NCBI RefSeq assembly: GCF_035319885.1
Contig: NZ_CP141285.1
Coordinates: 1,240,001 to 1,304,000 of the forward strand
Direction of reading: 5' to 3'
DNA length: 64,000 nucleotides
Origin: Altererythrobacter sp. H2
GTDB lineage: Bacteria > Pseudomonadota > Alphaproteobacteria > Sphingomonadales > Sphingomonadaceae
Positions 1 to 8,155 of this stretch are shown here, in pieces. Numbering within the stretch: position 1 is the first letter of the stretch; every line of letters starts with the position of its first letter. A program made the translations under genes and the position numbers. The notes under the pieces are model-generated. The model saw only the letters and a program-made list of their open reading frames with translations, did no database searches and had not been told where the DNA came from.

Positions 1-885
1 GAGCAGGATCGCGTCAAAGCGGTGCTTCGGTTCCCACTCCAGCGCATCGGCGCGCACGGTGGCGGCCTGCAGGCCGGTACGCTTGAGATTATCGCGTAGC
101 AGGTCAAGCCGCCGCTTGCTCATGTCGAGTGCAGTCACGTTCCAGCCTGCAGCCGCCAGCTGCATGGTCTTGCCGCCCGGTGCTGCGCACAGGTCCAATA
201 CGTGCCGGCCCTCGCCTGCGCCCAGCAGCCGCGCAGGGATGGAGGCCGCGAGGTCCTGTACCCACCAGGCCCCTTCGGCAAACCCGGCGAGCTTCTCCAC
301 GGCTTCGCCGCGGGGCAGGCGCAGGTGGCCGGGGGCGAGGCTGTCCGCGGCGAGCTGGTTGGCCCAGTGCGCCGTTTCGGACGGATCGCGCAGCGCGAGA
401 TCAAGCGGCGGCGGCTCGGCGAGGCCGGGCGCGATGGCATCGGCCCACTCGCCCCAGCGTTCGCGCACGGAATCGGGCAGCGTGGGATGCGGGGGTAGGG
501 TGGCTTCGCGCTTGACGAGAGTGGAGAAGACGCCGTGGGCCAGTCGCCGTGGGCCGCCGGTCAGCAGCGGCAGGCCGGTGGCGATCACCGCATGGGGCGG
601 GGTATCGAACCGCAGCCATTGCGCCAGCATCATGCGCAGCACCATGCGCGGCTTGGCATCATCCGGCAGGGCGCGGGCGGTGGCGCTGTCGATCAGGGCG
701 TCGAAATCGGTCAGCCAGCGCAGCGTCTCACCGGCGATGGCACGGACGAGCGCCCTGTCTTCCGGCCGCCGCACGTCGCCGCTGGCCGACTGGAACGCCT
801 GATCGAGCGTCTCGCCCCGGCGCAGGACAGCGTCGAGCAGACGGAGCGCGGCGCGGCGCGCGTGGATGCCGGTAGGTTGTGCCAT
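1..885 (-). CDS. rsmB: 16S rRNA (cytosine-967-C5)-methyltransferase RsmB, 3' end outside window
   Basis: SAM-dependent RNA methyltransferase of the NOL1/NOP2/Sun family, expected to methylate C967 of 16S rRNA. The reading frame is open from an ATG at 885 to the window edge (295 codons). The N-terminal half looks like the NusB-like RNA-binding domain. The catalytic domain carries the SAM motif DLCAAPGGKT and ends at FDAILL, just before the expected DAPCS catalytic motif, which lies outside the window. The next gene diverges 49 bp away. The family is clear; the exact target base is inferred from family knowledge. Confidence 0.93.
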   Translation of the reverse strand, partial: MAQPTGIHARRAALRLLDAVLRRGETLDQAFQSASGDVRRPEDRALVRAIAGETLRWLTDFDALIDSATARALPDDAKPRMVLRMMLAQWLRFDTPPHAVIATGLPLLTGGPRRLAHGVFSTLVKREATLPPHPTLPDSVRERWGEWADAIAPGLAEPPPLDLALRDPSETAHWANQLAADSLAPGHLRLPRGEAVEKLAGFAEGAWWVQDLAASIPARLLGAGEGRHVLDLCAAPGGKTMQLAAAGWNVTALDMSKRRLDLLRDNLKRTGLQAATVRADALEWEPKHRFDAILL

Positions 886-934
886 GGGGTGCGGTTAGGC
901 GTTCTTGAAAGCAAGCGCCAGTGGGCGCATCTGT

Positions 935-1099
935 ATGACCATGACCAAACGCGCCACCCGCCGCCCGGAAGGCTTCACCAAGCCTGCCCACTGGACCAAC
1001 GACCCGCCGCCTGCTCCCAAGCCGGTCGCGCAGGACGAAGAGCTGAGCCCCACCCGCTATGGCGACTGGGAGCACAAGGGCATCGCGATCGATTTCTGA
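935..1099 (+). CDS. DUF1674 / SDHAF4-like small protein
   Basis: About 54 residues. The C-terminus contains PTRYGDWEHKGIAIDF, the hallmark of the DUF1674 family, whose eukaryotic member SDHAF4 helps assemble the flavinylated subunit of succinate dehydrogenase. The N-terminus is basic and proline-rich, as is usual for bacterial homologs. I chose the ATG at 935; an in-frame TTG at 905 and an ATG at 941 are alternatives. No sdh genes are nearby, so the role in complex II assembly is inferred from the family only. Confidence 0.8.
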   Translation: MTMTKRATRRPEGFTKPAHWTNDPPPAPKPVAQDEELSPTRYGDWEHKGIAIDF

Positions 1100-1105
1100 G
1101 AGTGC

Positions 1106-1179
1106 GCCCCCGCGCAGGCGGGGGCCTCAGTCGGTTCGGAACACGTTCGCTTGAGGTTCCCGCCTGCGCGGGAACTCAA
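1106..1179. repeat. Pair of GC-rich palindromes, probable bidirectional terminator
   Basis: Two dyads with the same core sit side by side between convergent genes. The first (1106-1125) is GCCCCCGC-gcag-GCGGGGGC. The second (1151-1179) has arms GTTCCCGC and GCGGGAAC flanked by TTGAG/TCAA, and it runs over the stop codon of the P450 gene. Neither has a long T tract. The sequence reads as copies of a dispersed GC-rich element that can also act as a terminator between the two converging genes. Confidence 0.55.
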
Positions 1180-2576
1180 AGCGGCCTGAACGTCACCTTC
1201 AGCCCGTCCTTCGGCTGCGGGATCGGCCAGGCTTTCCATTCCGGCGCATAGCCAGGCTCGATTTCGATGGAATAGCGCGTCAGCACCTGGGCCAGCAGGA
1301 TCTTCACCTGCATGTAGGCGAAGTGGAGGCCGAGGCACATGTGCGCGCCGCCGCCGAACGGCACCCAGGCATATTTGTGCCGCGCGCGGACCTGTTCGGC
1401 GGTGAAGCGCATCGGGTCGAACTTTTCCGGTTCGGGCCAGTGCTCTTCCATGTGGTGGACATACTGCGTGTTGATCCCCACCGTCGTGCCGGCCGGGATG
1501 CGATAGCCGCCGAACTCGAAGGCCTTGAGCGCCCGGCGCGGCATCGAGGGCACTGGCGGGATCATCCGCAAGGCTTCCTTGAACGCCATCTCGACCAGGT
1601 CGAGCTTGCCGAGGTCGTCGTAAGACAGATCGCCGCCGCCGCCGGTCACTGCGGTGATTTCGGCCCGCAGTTTGTCCTGCCATTCGGGGTTCTTCGCCAG
1701 CAGCCAGATCAGCGAGGTCGCGCTGGAGGTGATGGTGTCATGCGCTGCCATCATCAGGAAGTTCATGTGGTCGACCACCTCGTCGACCGGCAGCAGGGTG
1801 CCGTCTTCACGGGTAGCGGTGGCGAACTGGCTGAACATGTCCTGCCCGCCGCCCTCGGCGCGTCGGCGTTCGGTCTCGCGGGTGAAGTAGTCGACCAGGA
1901 ACTCGCGGCCCTTCACGCCCTTGCGCATCAGCGTGCCGGGCAGCGGCTTGCGGATCGGCGCGACCGAGGCCTGCACCATGTAGACAAAGGCTTCGTTGAT
2001 CTTGTCCGCTTCCGGGCCCCAGGGAATGCCGATGAAGCTGTCCGCAGCCAGGTCCAGCGTCAGCTTCTTGATCGCCGGGTAGAACTCCATCGGAGACCCG
2101 CCCCAGGTTTTGACCCGTTCGGCAATACCGCGGTTGAGCGCCCCGGAATAGTGCCGCATCGGTTCCGGCTTGAAGGCGATCGACAGGGCGCGCCGGTCTG
2201 CCCGGTGATGGTCGAAATCCATCAGCATCAGCCCGCGCGGGAACAGCTGGTCGAGGACCGGGCCCCAGCCCTGTTCGTTGGAAAAGATCTTGTCGCGGTC
2301 GAACAGCACCAGCTCGTTGGCATCCGGGCCGACCAGAGCGACCTGCCAGCCGCCAAAGGCGCGGTTCTTGTAGACCGGCCCGTGGGTGGCGATCATCCGC
2401 TTCACGAATGCAGGGGGATCGGCCAGCATGGTAAAGGTATTGCCGACCAGCGGCCAGCCGCCATCGCCGGGGATGTGGGCCAGATCGGCCTCTGTGATCC
2501 GCCCTTCGCGCCAGTGGCGCGGGCGGGGCATTGCATCATCGGCTGCGGGCGAGTGGGGCTGAGCGAGTGTGGCCAT
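1176..2576 (-). CDS. Cytochrome P450
   Basis: Heme-thiolate monooxygenase of 466 residues, a normal length for a soluble bacterial P450. Visible motifs are the I-helix oxygen-binding segment AAHDT, the K-helix ExxR (EALR) followed by PPVPSMPRR, and the heme-binding loop FGGGAHMCLG with the axial Cys at about residue 414. There is no signal peptide or membrane anchor. The overall style resembles the CYP51/CYP120-like group often seen in sphingomonads, but the substrate cannot be read from sequence. No ferredoxin or ferredoxin reductase gene is adjacent. It lies 65 bp downstream of hemH on the same strand, with a palindrome in the gap suggesting separate, repressor-controlled transcription. Confidence 0.95.
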   Translation of the reverse strand: MATLAQPHSPAADDAMPRPRHWREGRITEADLAHIPGDGGWPLVGNTFTMLADPPAFVKRMIATHGPVYKNRAFGGWQVALVGPDANELVLFDRDKIFSNEQGWGPVLDQLFPRGLMLMDFDHHRADRRALSIAFKPEPMRHYSGALNRGIAERVKTWGGSPMEFYPAIKKLTLDLAADSFIGIPWGPEADKINEAFVYMVQASVAPIRKPLPGTLMRKGVKGREFLVDYFTRETERRRAEGGGQDMFSQFATATREDGTLLPVDEVVDHMNFLMMAAHDTITSSATSLIWLLAKNPEWQDKLRAEITAVTGGGGDLSYDDLGKLDLVEMAFKEALRMIPPVPSMPRRALKAFEFGGYRIPAGTTVGINTQYVHHMEEHWPEPEKFDPMRFTAEQVRARHKYAWVPFGGGAHMCLGLHFAYMQVKILLAQVLTRYSIEIEPGYAPEWKAWPIPQPKDGLKVTFRPL

Positions 2577-2585
2577 GACGTCCTC

Positions 2586-2607
2586 TTACTGACTTGAATG
2601 TAAGTAA
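2586..2607. promoter_or_regulatory. Imperfect palindrome upstream of P450, TetR-type operator candidate
   Basis: A 22-bp imperfect dyad begins with TTACTgAC and ends with GTaAGTAA; 16 of 22 positions are symmetric. It lies 10-31 bp upstream of the P450 start codon. The TTACT/AGTAA ends and the length fit operators of TetR-family repressors, which often control P450 and lipid or xenobiotic genes. No TetR gene is in the window, so the regulator would be encoded elsewhere. The palindrome is seen directly; its function is inferred. Confidence 0.5.
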
Positions 2608-2641
2608 CGTGTGAATGGCAATGCTCAAGCGCTTTCGTGCC

Positions 2642-3676
2642 TCAGCCGTCCGGCGTAAGCCATCCGGCCAGTTCGCGCCGGATGATCGTTTCCAGCATCG
2701 CCATTCCCGGTTCGCCGGTGTTCAGGCAGGCCAGTGCCGCGTACTGTTCGCCGCCGGCTTCCATGAAGGTCTCGCGGCCTTCCATCGCGATTTCTTCCAG
2801 CGTTTCGAGGCAATCGGCCGAAAAACCGGGCATCGCCACTGCCATGCGCCGGGTGCCGCCTTGGGCCAGCTCCTCCAGCATGTCGTCCGTCGCGGGTTCG
2901 AGCCACTTGGCGCGCCCGAAGCGGGACTGGAAGGTGGTGACGAAGCGCAGTCCCGGCCGGGCCATCGCTTCTTCAAGCAGGCGGGCGGTCTTGCGGCAAT
3001 GACAGTGATAGGGATCGCCCAGGTGGAGCGTGCGCTCGGGCATGCCGTGGAAACTGAGCAGCAGCACTTCCGGGACGAAGTCGAGTGCGTCAATCTGCGT
3101 GGCCAGATCCTGCGCCAGCGCCCCGATATAGGTGGGGTCATCGTGGTAGGGGGGCAGAGTGCGAAGGCTGGTCTGCCAGCGCATTTCCCGCAGCTTGTCC
3201 GCAGCCTTGTCCACAACCGTCGCGGTCGTTGCGCCACTATACTGCGGGTAGAGCGGGGCAAGCAGAATGCGGTCGCACCCGGCATCCATCAGGGCCTGCA
3301 ACTCGTCGCCAATGGCCGGTTTGCCATAACGCATGGCCCAGCGGACGATGACTCCGCCACCCAGCCGGGCCTGCAAGCCTTCGGCCTGGGCGCGGGTAAT
3401 GGCGGCGAGGGGAGAGCCCTGCTCGGTCCAGACCTTGCTGTAGGCGCGGGCGCTTTTCTGCGGACGGGTGTTGAGGATGATGCCGCGCAGGATCGGCTGC
3501 CACACCAGCGAAGGTATCTCCACCACCCGCTTGTCGGACAGGAATTCCTTCAGGTACCGCCGGACAGAAGTGGTATCGGGCGCATCCGGCGTACCGAGAT
3601 TGACGACGAGCACACCGATCCGGCCGCTTCCGACACGGGGGTGGCTCTCAGGAAGGGCTTGGGGCTGCCAGGTCAT
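2642..3676 (-). CDS. hemH: Ferrochelatase
   Basis: Inserts ferrous iron into protoporphyrin IX, the last step of protoheme synthesis. The protein has 344 residues, typical for the family. The N-terminal GVLVVNLGTP strand and the catalytic LLSFHGMPER segment, which carries the conserved His, are both present, as is YPQYSGATTATV. The ATG at 3676 overlaps the stop of the upstream molybdenum hydroxylase gene by 4 bp, so the two are translationally coupled. Downstream is the heme enzyme P450, a plausible consumer of its product although probably transcribed separately. Confidence 0.96.
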   Translation of the reverse strand: MTWQPQALPESHPRVGSGRIGVLVVNLGTPDAPDTTSVRRYLKEFLSDKRVVEIPSLVWQPILRGIILNTRPQKSARAYSKVWTEQGSPLAAITRAQAEGLQARLGGGVIVRWAMRYGKPAIGDELQALMDAGCDRILLAPLYPQYSGATTATVVDKAADKLREMRWQTSLRTLPPYHDDPTYIGALAQDLATQIDALDFVPEVLLLSFHGMPERTLHLGDPYHCHCRKTARLLEEAMARPGLRFVTTFQSRFGRAKWLEPATDDMLEELAQGGTRRMAVAMPGFSADCLETLEEIAMEGRETFMEAGGEQYAALACLNTGEPGMAMLETIIRRELAGWLTPDG

Positions 3677-5937
3677 AGTCCCTCGGATATCAGGGGCAGA
3701 CGGCGAAACCGCAAGCCGGTGGCGGAATAAAGAGCGTTGGCGATGGCCGGGGCGGCAACCGTCACACCCAGTTCACCGGGATCGAACGGTTCTGCCTCGC
3801 TGGCGATGAACTCGACTAGCACTTCCGGACAGTCCTGCAAGCGTGGGAGGGCGAGAGAGCCGAGCCGCTGGCTGGTTGGCAATCCATCCCGATAGCTTGT
3901 GGACGCCCCGACGGCGAGCGATAGCCCGAACACCAGCCCGCCTTCGATCTGCTGGCGGGCCAGCTCGATATTGACGATCCGGCCGATGTCCACCGCAGCG
4001 GTCAGCCGGGTCACGCGCACGCCGCCTTCGCCTGCGCGGGCCGTGGCGATGCAGGCAATTCGCCCCCCCGTGGCGCTGTCGCCCATGCGGTGGCAGGCGA
4101 GCCCCTGGCCGCTCTGGTCACGGCCGGCATCCCACTGCGCCAGACGGGCGGCGCTTTGCAGGCAGGTGACCATGCGCGGATCATCGCCCAGCATGGCTAT
4201 GCGATAGGACAGCGGCTCTCGCTGATAGCGGCTGGCGATTTCGTCGATGAAGCTCTCGGTGAAGAATGCCGTCACCGCATCGGCTCCGCCGCGCATCCGC
4301 CCGGTCGGCAGATGCACCGTGGCGGGTACGTGATCGACCGCCACGTTGGCGATGGCATAGGGCGGTAGCGCGCCTTCAACGGCAAAGGGGTCCGCCTCGC
4401 CGCGGGCGTCGTCAACTGCGGCCCAGGTGGTCCGGTTGGCAAACAGCCGTGCACCCCATTCGCGCGCGGTGGCGGGCATCGCAATCCGGGCGCGCCAGTC
4501 GGCAATCGTGCCATCACCGCTCAGTTTGGCCGAGAGCAGCGCCTTCGCCGGGGCACGCGGCCGGCCAGCCAGCATTTCCTGCCAGCGAGACCAGACCAGT
4601 TGCACCGGCTGCGGCGAGCATTCGCGTGCCAGCAATGCCGCCTCGATCGCGTGATCGTGTTCCAGCCGCCGGTCGAAACTGCCCCCGGCCGGCATGGGAT
4701 AGAGCACCACGTCATCGAGCGAGAGGCCAAGGGCCTCGGCCGCTGCGACCCGTGCCCGTTCCGGTGCCTGGCTGGCCAGCCACAGTTCCAGCCTGCCGTC
4801 CACCAGCCGCGCGGTGGCGCTGGCGGTTTCGGGCGTGGCATGGACCGCCGGGGCGACTTCGTAGCGCAAGGTCAGGCTCGGCTCCCCCATCGCGGTGTCG
4901 CCTTCGCCGCGGGTGGCGATCCGGACTGCGTTCCCTTCCGTCAAGGCGGTTTCGAGCGCGGCGTCGATCCGGTCGCCGTCGAGCGGCCCGGTTACCTGGA
5001 AACGCGGCGCCATGGCGTCCAGCGCCTGCTCGGCCGCCCACCAGTTGCTGGCCACGGCCGCCAGCCAGCGTTTGCCGTTGACCAGCCGGACCAGTCCCGG
5101 CGTGCGCACCGCTTCGAAGTCGGTCAGTTCGGCCTGGGGCAGGGGGCCATGGCGGATCGCGGCATAGACCATGTCGGGCAGGCGCACGTCGCCCGCGAAC
5201 AGGAAAGTGCCATCGACCTTGGCCGGGCCATCCAGCCGGGGAAAGGCGGTCGGCTGCTCCGCTTCCCCCGCCAGCGGTACTTCGCGCGGCGGTTCGGTGC
5301 GGAGCGGCGGCGGATCGGGGGGTTCGAAGCCCGCCGCCGCTTCGGCCAGTTCGGCAAAGCTGAGTTGCTCTGCGCCAAGCGTCACGAAACCGTCCGCGGC
5401 GCTGCATTCTTCCCAGCGCGCGCCCCACCGTTCAGCGGCGGCCATGCACAGGACGGCCCGCGCACTGGCAGCGGCGGCGCGGCATTCGGATTCGTAGGCC
5501 GAAAGCGTGGTCCCCGCAGCGGTAGCGGTGAAGCGGCTGACCTGGGCGAACCGGGCCGCAAGCAGGTCGTCATCGGCCAGCGCCGGGAAAAACGGCATCC
5601 ACAGCGGTGCCCACCGCCGCGCCAGCGGGACGTTGGCATAAGCGCCGCTGACCGGGGCCGGCTCGACCGCCACCTGGCGCCAGTCCGCCCCAAGTTCCAT
5701 CGCGACAATCTGCGGGATCAGGGTGGTGACGCCCTGGCCCATCTCCAGCTGGGGCACGGCCACCGTGACCACCCCGTCGCGCGCGATCTTGAGCCAGGCG
5801 CCAAAGGCGTATTCCCCCTCCACCGGTGTGAGCGGGGTTGAATAGGTGCGCGGCATCAGCCCCCAGGCAACCAGCAGGCCGCCGCCAACGGCAGCGCCAA
5901 CCAGCACGCCCCGGCGGCTGACCCTCAGGTCAGCCAT
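3673..5937 (-). CDS. Tat-exported xanthine dehydrogenase-family molybdopterin-binding subunit (IorB-like)
   Basis: About 754 residues from the ATG at 5937, which gives a short N-terminus with a twin-arginine signal (RVSRRGVLVG followed by a hydrophobic stretch). This start overlaps the mrp stop by 8 bp. The protein matches the large subunit of isoquinoline 1-oxidoreductase-type Mo hydroxylases: LEMGQGVTTL, AGGSFDRRLEHD, TAFFTESFIDE and a C-terminal GELGVTVAAPAIANAL with the catalytic Glu. These enzymes normally pair with a small two-[2Fe-2S] subunit and a cytochrome; neither is encoded nearby. The substrate is unknown. The family call is firm, the isoquinoline activity is not implied. Confidence 0.88.
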   Translation of the reverse strand: MADLRVSRRGVLVGAAVGGGLLVAWGLMPRTYSTPLTPVEGEYAFGAWLKIARDGVVTVAVPQLEMGQGVTTLIPQIVAMELGADWRQVAVEPAPVSGAYANVPLARRWAPLWMPFFPALADDDLLAARFAQVSRFTATAAGTTLSAYESECRAAAASARAVLCMAAAERWGARWEECSAADGFVTLGAEQLSFAELAEAAAGFEPPDPPPLRTEPPREVPLAGEAEQPTAFPRLDGPAKVDGTFLFAGDVRLPDMVYAAIRHGPLPQAELTDFEAVRTPGLVRLVNGKRWLAAVASNWWAAEQALDAMAPRFQVTGPLDGDRIDAALETALTEGNAVRIATRGEGDTAMGEPSLTLRYEVAPAVHATPETASATARLVDGRLELWLASQAPERARVAAAEALGLSLDDVVLYPMPAGGSFDRRLEHDHAIEAALLARECSPQPVQLVWSRWQEMLAGRPRAPAKALLSAKLSGDGTIADWRARIAMPATAREWGARLFANRTTWAAVDDARGEADPFAVEGALPPYAIANVAVDHVPATVHLPTGRMRGGADAVTAFFTESFIDEIASRYQREPLSYRIAMLGDDPRMVTCLQSAARLAQWDAGRDQSGQGLACHRMGDSATGGRIACIATARAGEGGVRVTRLTAAVDIGRIVNIELARQQIEGGLVFGLSLAVGASTSYRDGLPTSQRLGSLALPRLQDCPEVLVEFIASEAEPFDPGELGVTVAAPAIANALYSATGLRFRRLPLISEGL

Positions 5938-6895
5938 GCGCGCCCTTGAGCGAGGCCAGCATCCGTTCGGCAATCGCTCGGAACGCATCCGCTTCCGGCC
6001 CTTCACCCGCAGCAGGGGGCGTTCCTGCATCACCTGCTTCACGAATGGCGATGGTCAGCGGAATCCGACCAAGGAACGGCAGGGAAAGCGCCTGTGCCGC
6101 ACTTTCGACGCCGCCCTGTCCGAACGGGTCGCTCACTTCGCCGCAGTGGGGGCAGGCATATCCGGCCATGTTTTCGACCAGCCCGAGAATCGGCACCCCG
6201 CCGGTCTCGAACAGCTGCATCGCGCGGCGCGCATCGATCAGTGCCAAATCCTGCGGAGTGGAAACGATCACCGCGCCGGCCGGCTTATGCTTCTGCAACA
6301 TGGAGAGCTGCACGTCGCCCGTCCCCGGGGGGAGGTCGACGAGGATGAACTCGGCGTCGCCCCAGTGCGCGTCGATCAGCTGCCCAAGCGCATTGCCCGC
6401 CATCGGGCCGCGCCAGGCCAGCGCCTTGCCCGCTTCGACCAGGTGCCCCATCGAAAGCACCGGCACACCCCAGCGGCTCGAAACCGGGACCAGCTTTTCG
6501 TCGTGCGCCACGGGGCGTTCGCCGACATTGCCAAGGATGGTCGGCTGCGACGGGCCGTAGATATCGGCATCGACCAGCCCGACCTTGTGGCCGAGGCGGG
6601 TGAGCGCCACCGCCAGGTTGGCCGTCAGCGTCGACTTGCCGACCCCGCCCTTGCCCGAGCCGACCGCGATGATGGTGCGGCTTGGCCGGTCGGCCATCAT
6701 GGCCACGCGGACTTCCTCCACCCCCGGCTGGGTCGTCAGCAGGTCCTTCACCGCAGCTTCCAGCCCGTCCCGCGCGTCGGGCGTCAGGCCGGTGGCATCA
6801 AGTACGGCAATCACGCGGCCGCCGGTCTGCTTGAGCGACTTTACCCGCGCTTCGATAGAGGCGGGCAACTGCTGTCTCAGGGGGTTGTCGTCCAT
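5930..6895 (-). CDS. apbC: Mrp/ApbC family iron-sulfur cluster carrier ATPase
   Basis: P-loop ATPase of 321 residues that carries and delivers Fe-S clusters. An N-terminal MIP18/DUF59-like region (residues about 1-85) precedes the deviant Walker A GSGKGGVGKST. Also visible are LVDADIYGPSQP, the LVDLPPGTGD motif, and the paired cysteines YACPHCGE that bind the bridging cluster. The ATG at 6895 is divergent from hflK, 75 bp away. It leads a row with the Mo hydroxylase and hemH. The Mo hydroxylase family needs Fe-S clusters, so the context fits cofactor supply. Confidence 0.94.
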   Translation of the reverse strand: MDDNPLRQQLPASIEARVKSLKQTGGRVIAVLDATGLTPDARDGLEAAVKDLLTTQPGVEEVRVAMMADRPSRTIIAVGSGKGGVGKSTLTANLAVALTRLGHKVGLVDADIYGPSQPTILGNVGERPVAHDEKLVPVSSRWGVPVLSMGHLVEAGKALAWRGPMAGNALGQLIDAHWGDAEFILVDLPPGTGDVQLSMLQKHKPAGAVIVSTPQDLALIDARRAMQLFETGGVPILGLVENMAGYACPHCGEVSDPFGQGGVESAAQALSLPFLGRIPLTIAIREAGDAGTPPAAGEGPEADAFRAIAERMLASLKGAHG

Positions 6896-6970
6896 GGCGA
6901 GGGCTCCCTAGCACCAATTTCCCGCCTGCCACCCCTGTTTTTCCGCCAATCGCCACCTATAAGGGAACGC

Positions 6971-8152
6971 ATGGATATGTTGGACGGTTTGAGAAAACGT
7001 TTCGGGGTAGCGATGGCTGGCAAGAGCCCGTGGGGCGGTAGCTCCGGCGGCGGCTCTGATGGACAGGGGCCCGGTGGCGAGGGCGGCGATTCCGGTTCCG
7101 GCCCCGCTACAGGCGGCGACAAGAAGGGGCCACGCAACCCCTGGCTCCCCGGTGGTGGGGACGGCCCGCGCCGGTCCGCCAATATCGAGGACATCTTCAA
7201 GAACCGTGGTCCTGAAGGTCCGCGCCGCACCGGCGGCCCGCGGGGCCCCAACTTCAATCTGCCCCGTCGCCCCGGTGGCGGCAGCTGGTTGCCTGTTCTG
7301 GTCGTCGGGATCGTCTCGGTCGGCCTGCTGGTATCGATGGCGCATCAGATCGCTCCGCGGGAACAGGCCATCGTCACCTGGCTCGGCGGAAAATACAGCC
7401 ACACGCTGGAACCGGGTTTCAACATCACCATGCCCTATCCGATCCACCAGGTGGACCGGGAAGACGTGCGCGAGATCCGGCTGGAGCGGATTCCGGAAGG
7501 GACCGAGCAGAAGCTGATCCTGACCGGTGACCAGAACCTCGCCAACGTGTCCTACATCATCCGCTGGAACATCAAGGACCTGCGCCTGTTCCGTTTCCAG
7601 CTCGACGATCCGCTGACCACGATCAAGGATGTCGCCGAATCCGCCATGCGCGCGGCCGTGGCGGAAAAGACCCTTGACCAGACTTTTTCTGGCGCTGGCC
7701 GTGCCGATATCGAGGAACGGGTGATGCGCCGGATGCAGGCGCTGCTCGATGCCTATCGGTCGGGCGTGACCATCCAGGGGGTCGACATCAACAAGACCGA
7801 CCCGCCGGGCGAAGTGCTCGATGCCTTCCGTGACGTTTCGGTGGCTGAACAGGATGCCAATGCGGCGATGAACCGTTCGCGCGCCACGGCCCAGCGCATC
7901 CTTTCGCAGGCCGAGGGTGAAACCGAAGCCTTCGACAAGGTCTACGAACAGTACCGCCTTGCTCCCGAGGTCACCCGCCAGCGCCTCTATTACGAAACCA
8001 TGGAGCGGGTGCTGCGCGAAACCGACAAGACCGTGGTCGAGACTGGCGGGGTGACGACCTATCTGCCGCTGCCCGAAATCCGCAAGCGCGCGCAGGAGCG
8101 GCCGGCAGCCGCCGCAGCCGCGCCCACGCCCACACCGGCAAGGGAGCAGTAA
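6971..8152 (+). CDS. hflK: FtsH protease activity modulator HflK
   Basis: SPFH/prohibitin-domain membrane protein that, with HflC, cages the FtsH protease in the inner membrane. Length is 393 residues. The first 105 residues are Gly/Pro/Arg-rich and low in complexity, then comes one transmembrane segment at about 107-124 and the band-7 domain. The C-terminus is an Ala/Pro tail. The ATG at 6971 follows an AAGGGAA ribosome-binding site. The stop is 3 bp before the hflC start, which fits the obligatory HflK-HflC pair. Confidence 0.95.
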   Translation: MDMLDGLRKRFGVAMAGKSPWGGSSGGGSDGQGPGGEGGDSGSGPATGGDKKGPRNPWLPGGGDGPRRSANIEDIFKNRGPEGPRRTGGPRGPNFNLPRRPGGGSWLPVLVVGIVSVGLLVSMAHQIAPREQAIVTWLGGKYSHTLEPGFNITMPYPIHQVDREDVREIRLERIPEGTEQKLILTGDQNLANVSYIIRWNIKDLRLFRFQLDDPLTTIKDVAESAMRAAVAEKTLDQTFSGAGRADIEERVMRRMQALLDAYRSGVTIQGVDINKTDPPGEVLDAFRDVSVAEQDANAAMNRSRATAQRILSQAEGETEAFDKVYEQYRLAPEVTRQRLYYETMERVLRETDKTVVETGGVTTYLPLPEIRKRAQERPAAAAAAPTPTPAREQ

Positions 8153-8155
8153 GTG

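Noticed and set aside
5846-6970. Upstream in-frame extension of hflK
   Set aside because: The extension is antisense to mrp and low in plausibility; the ATG at 6971 has a good ribosome-binding site and matches the family start.
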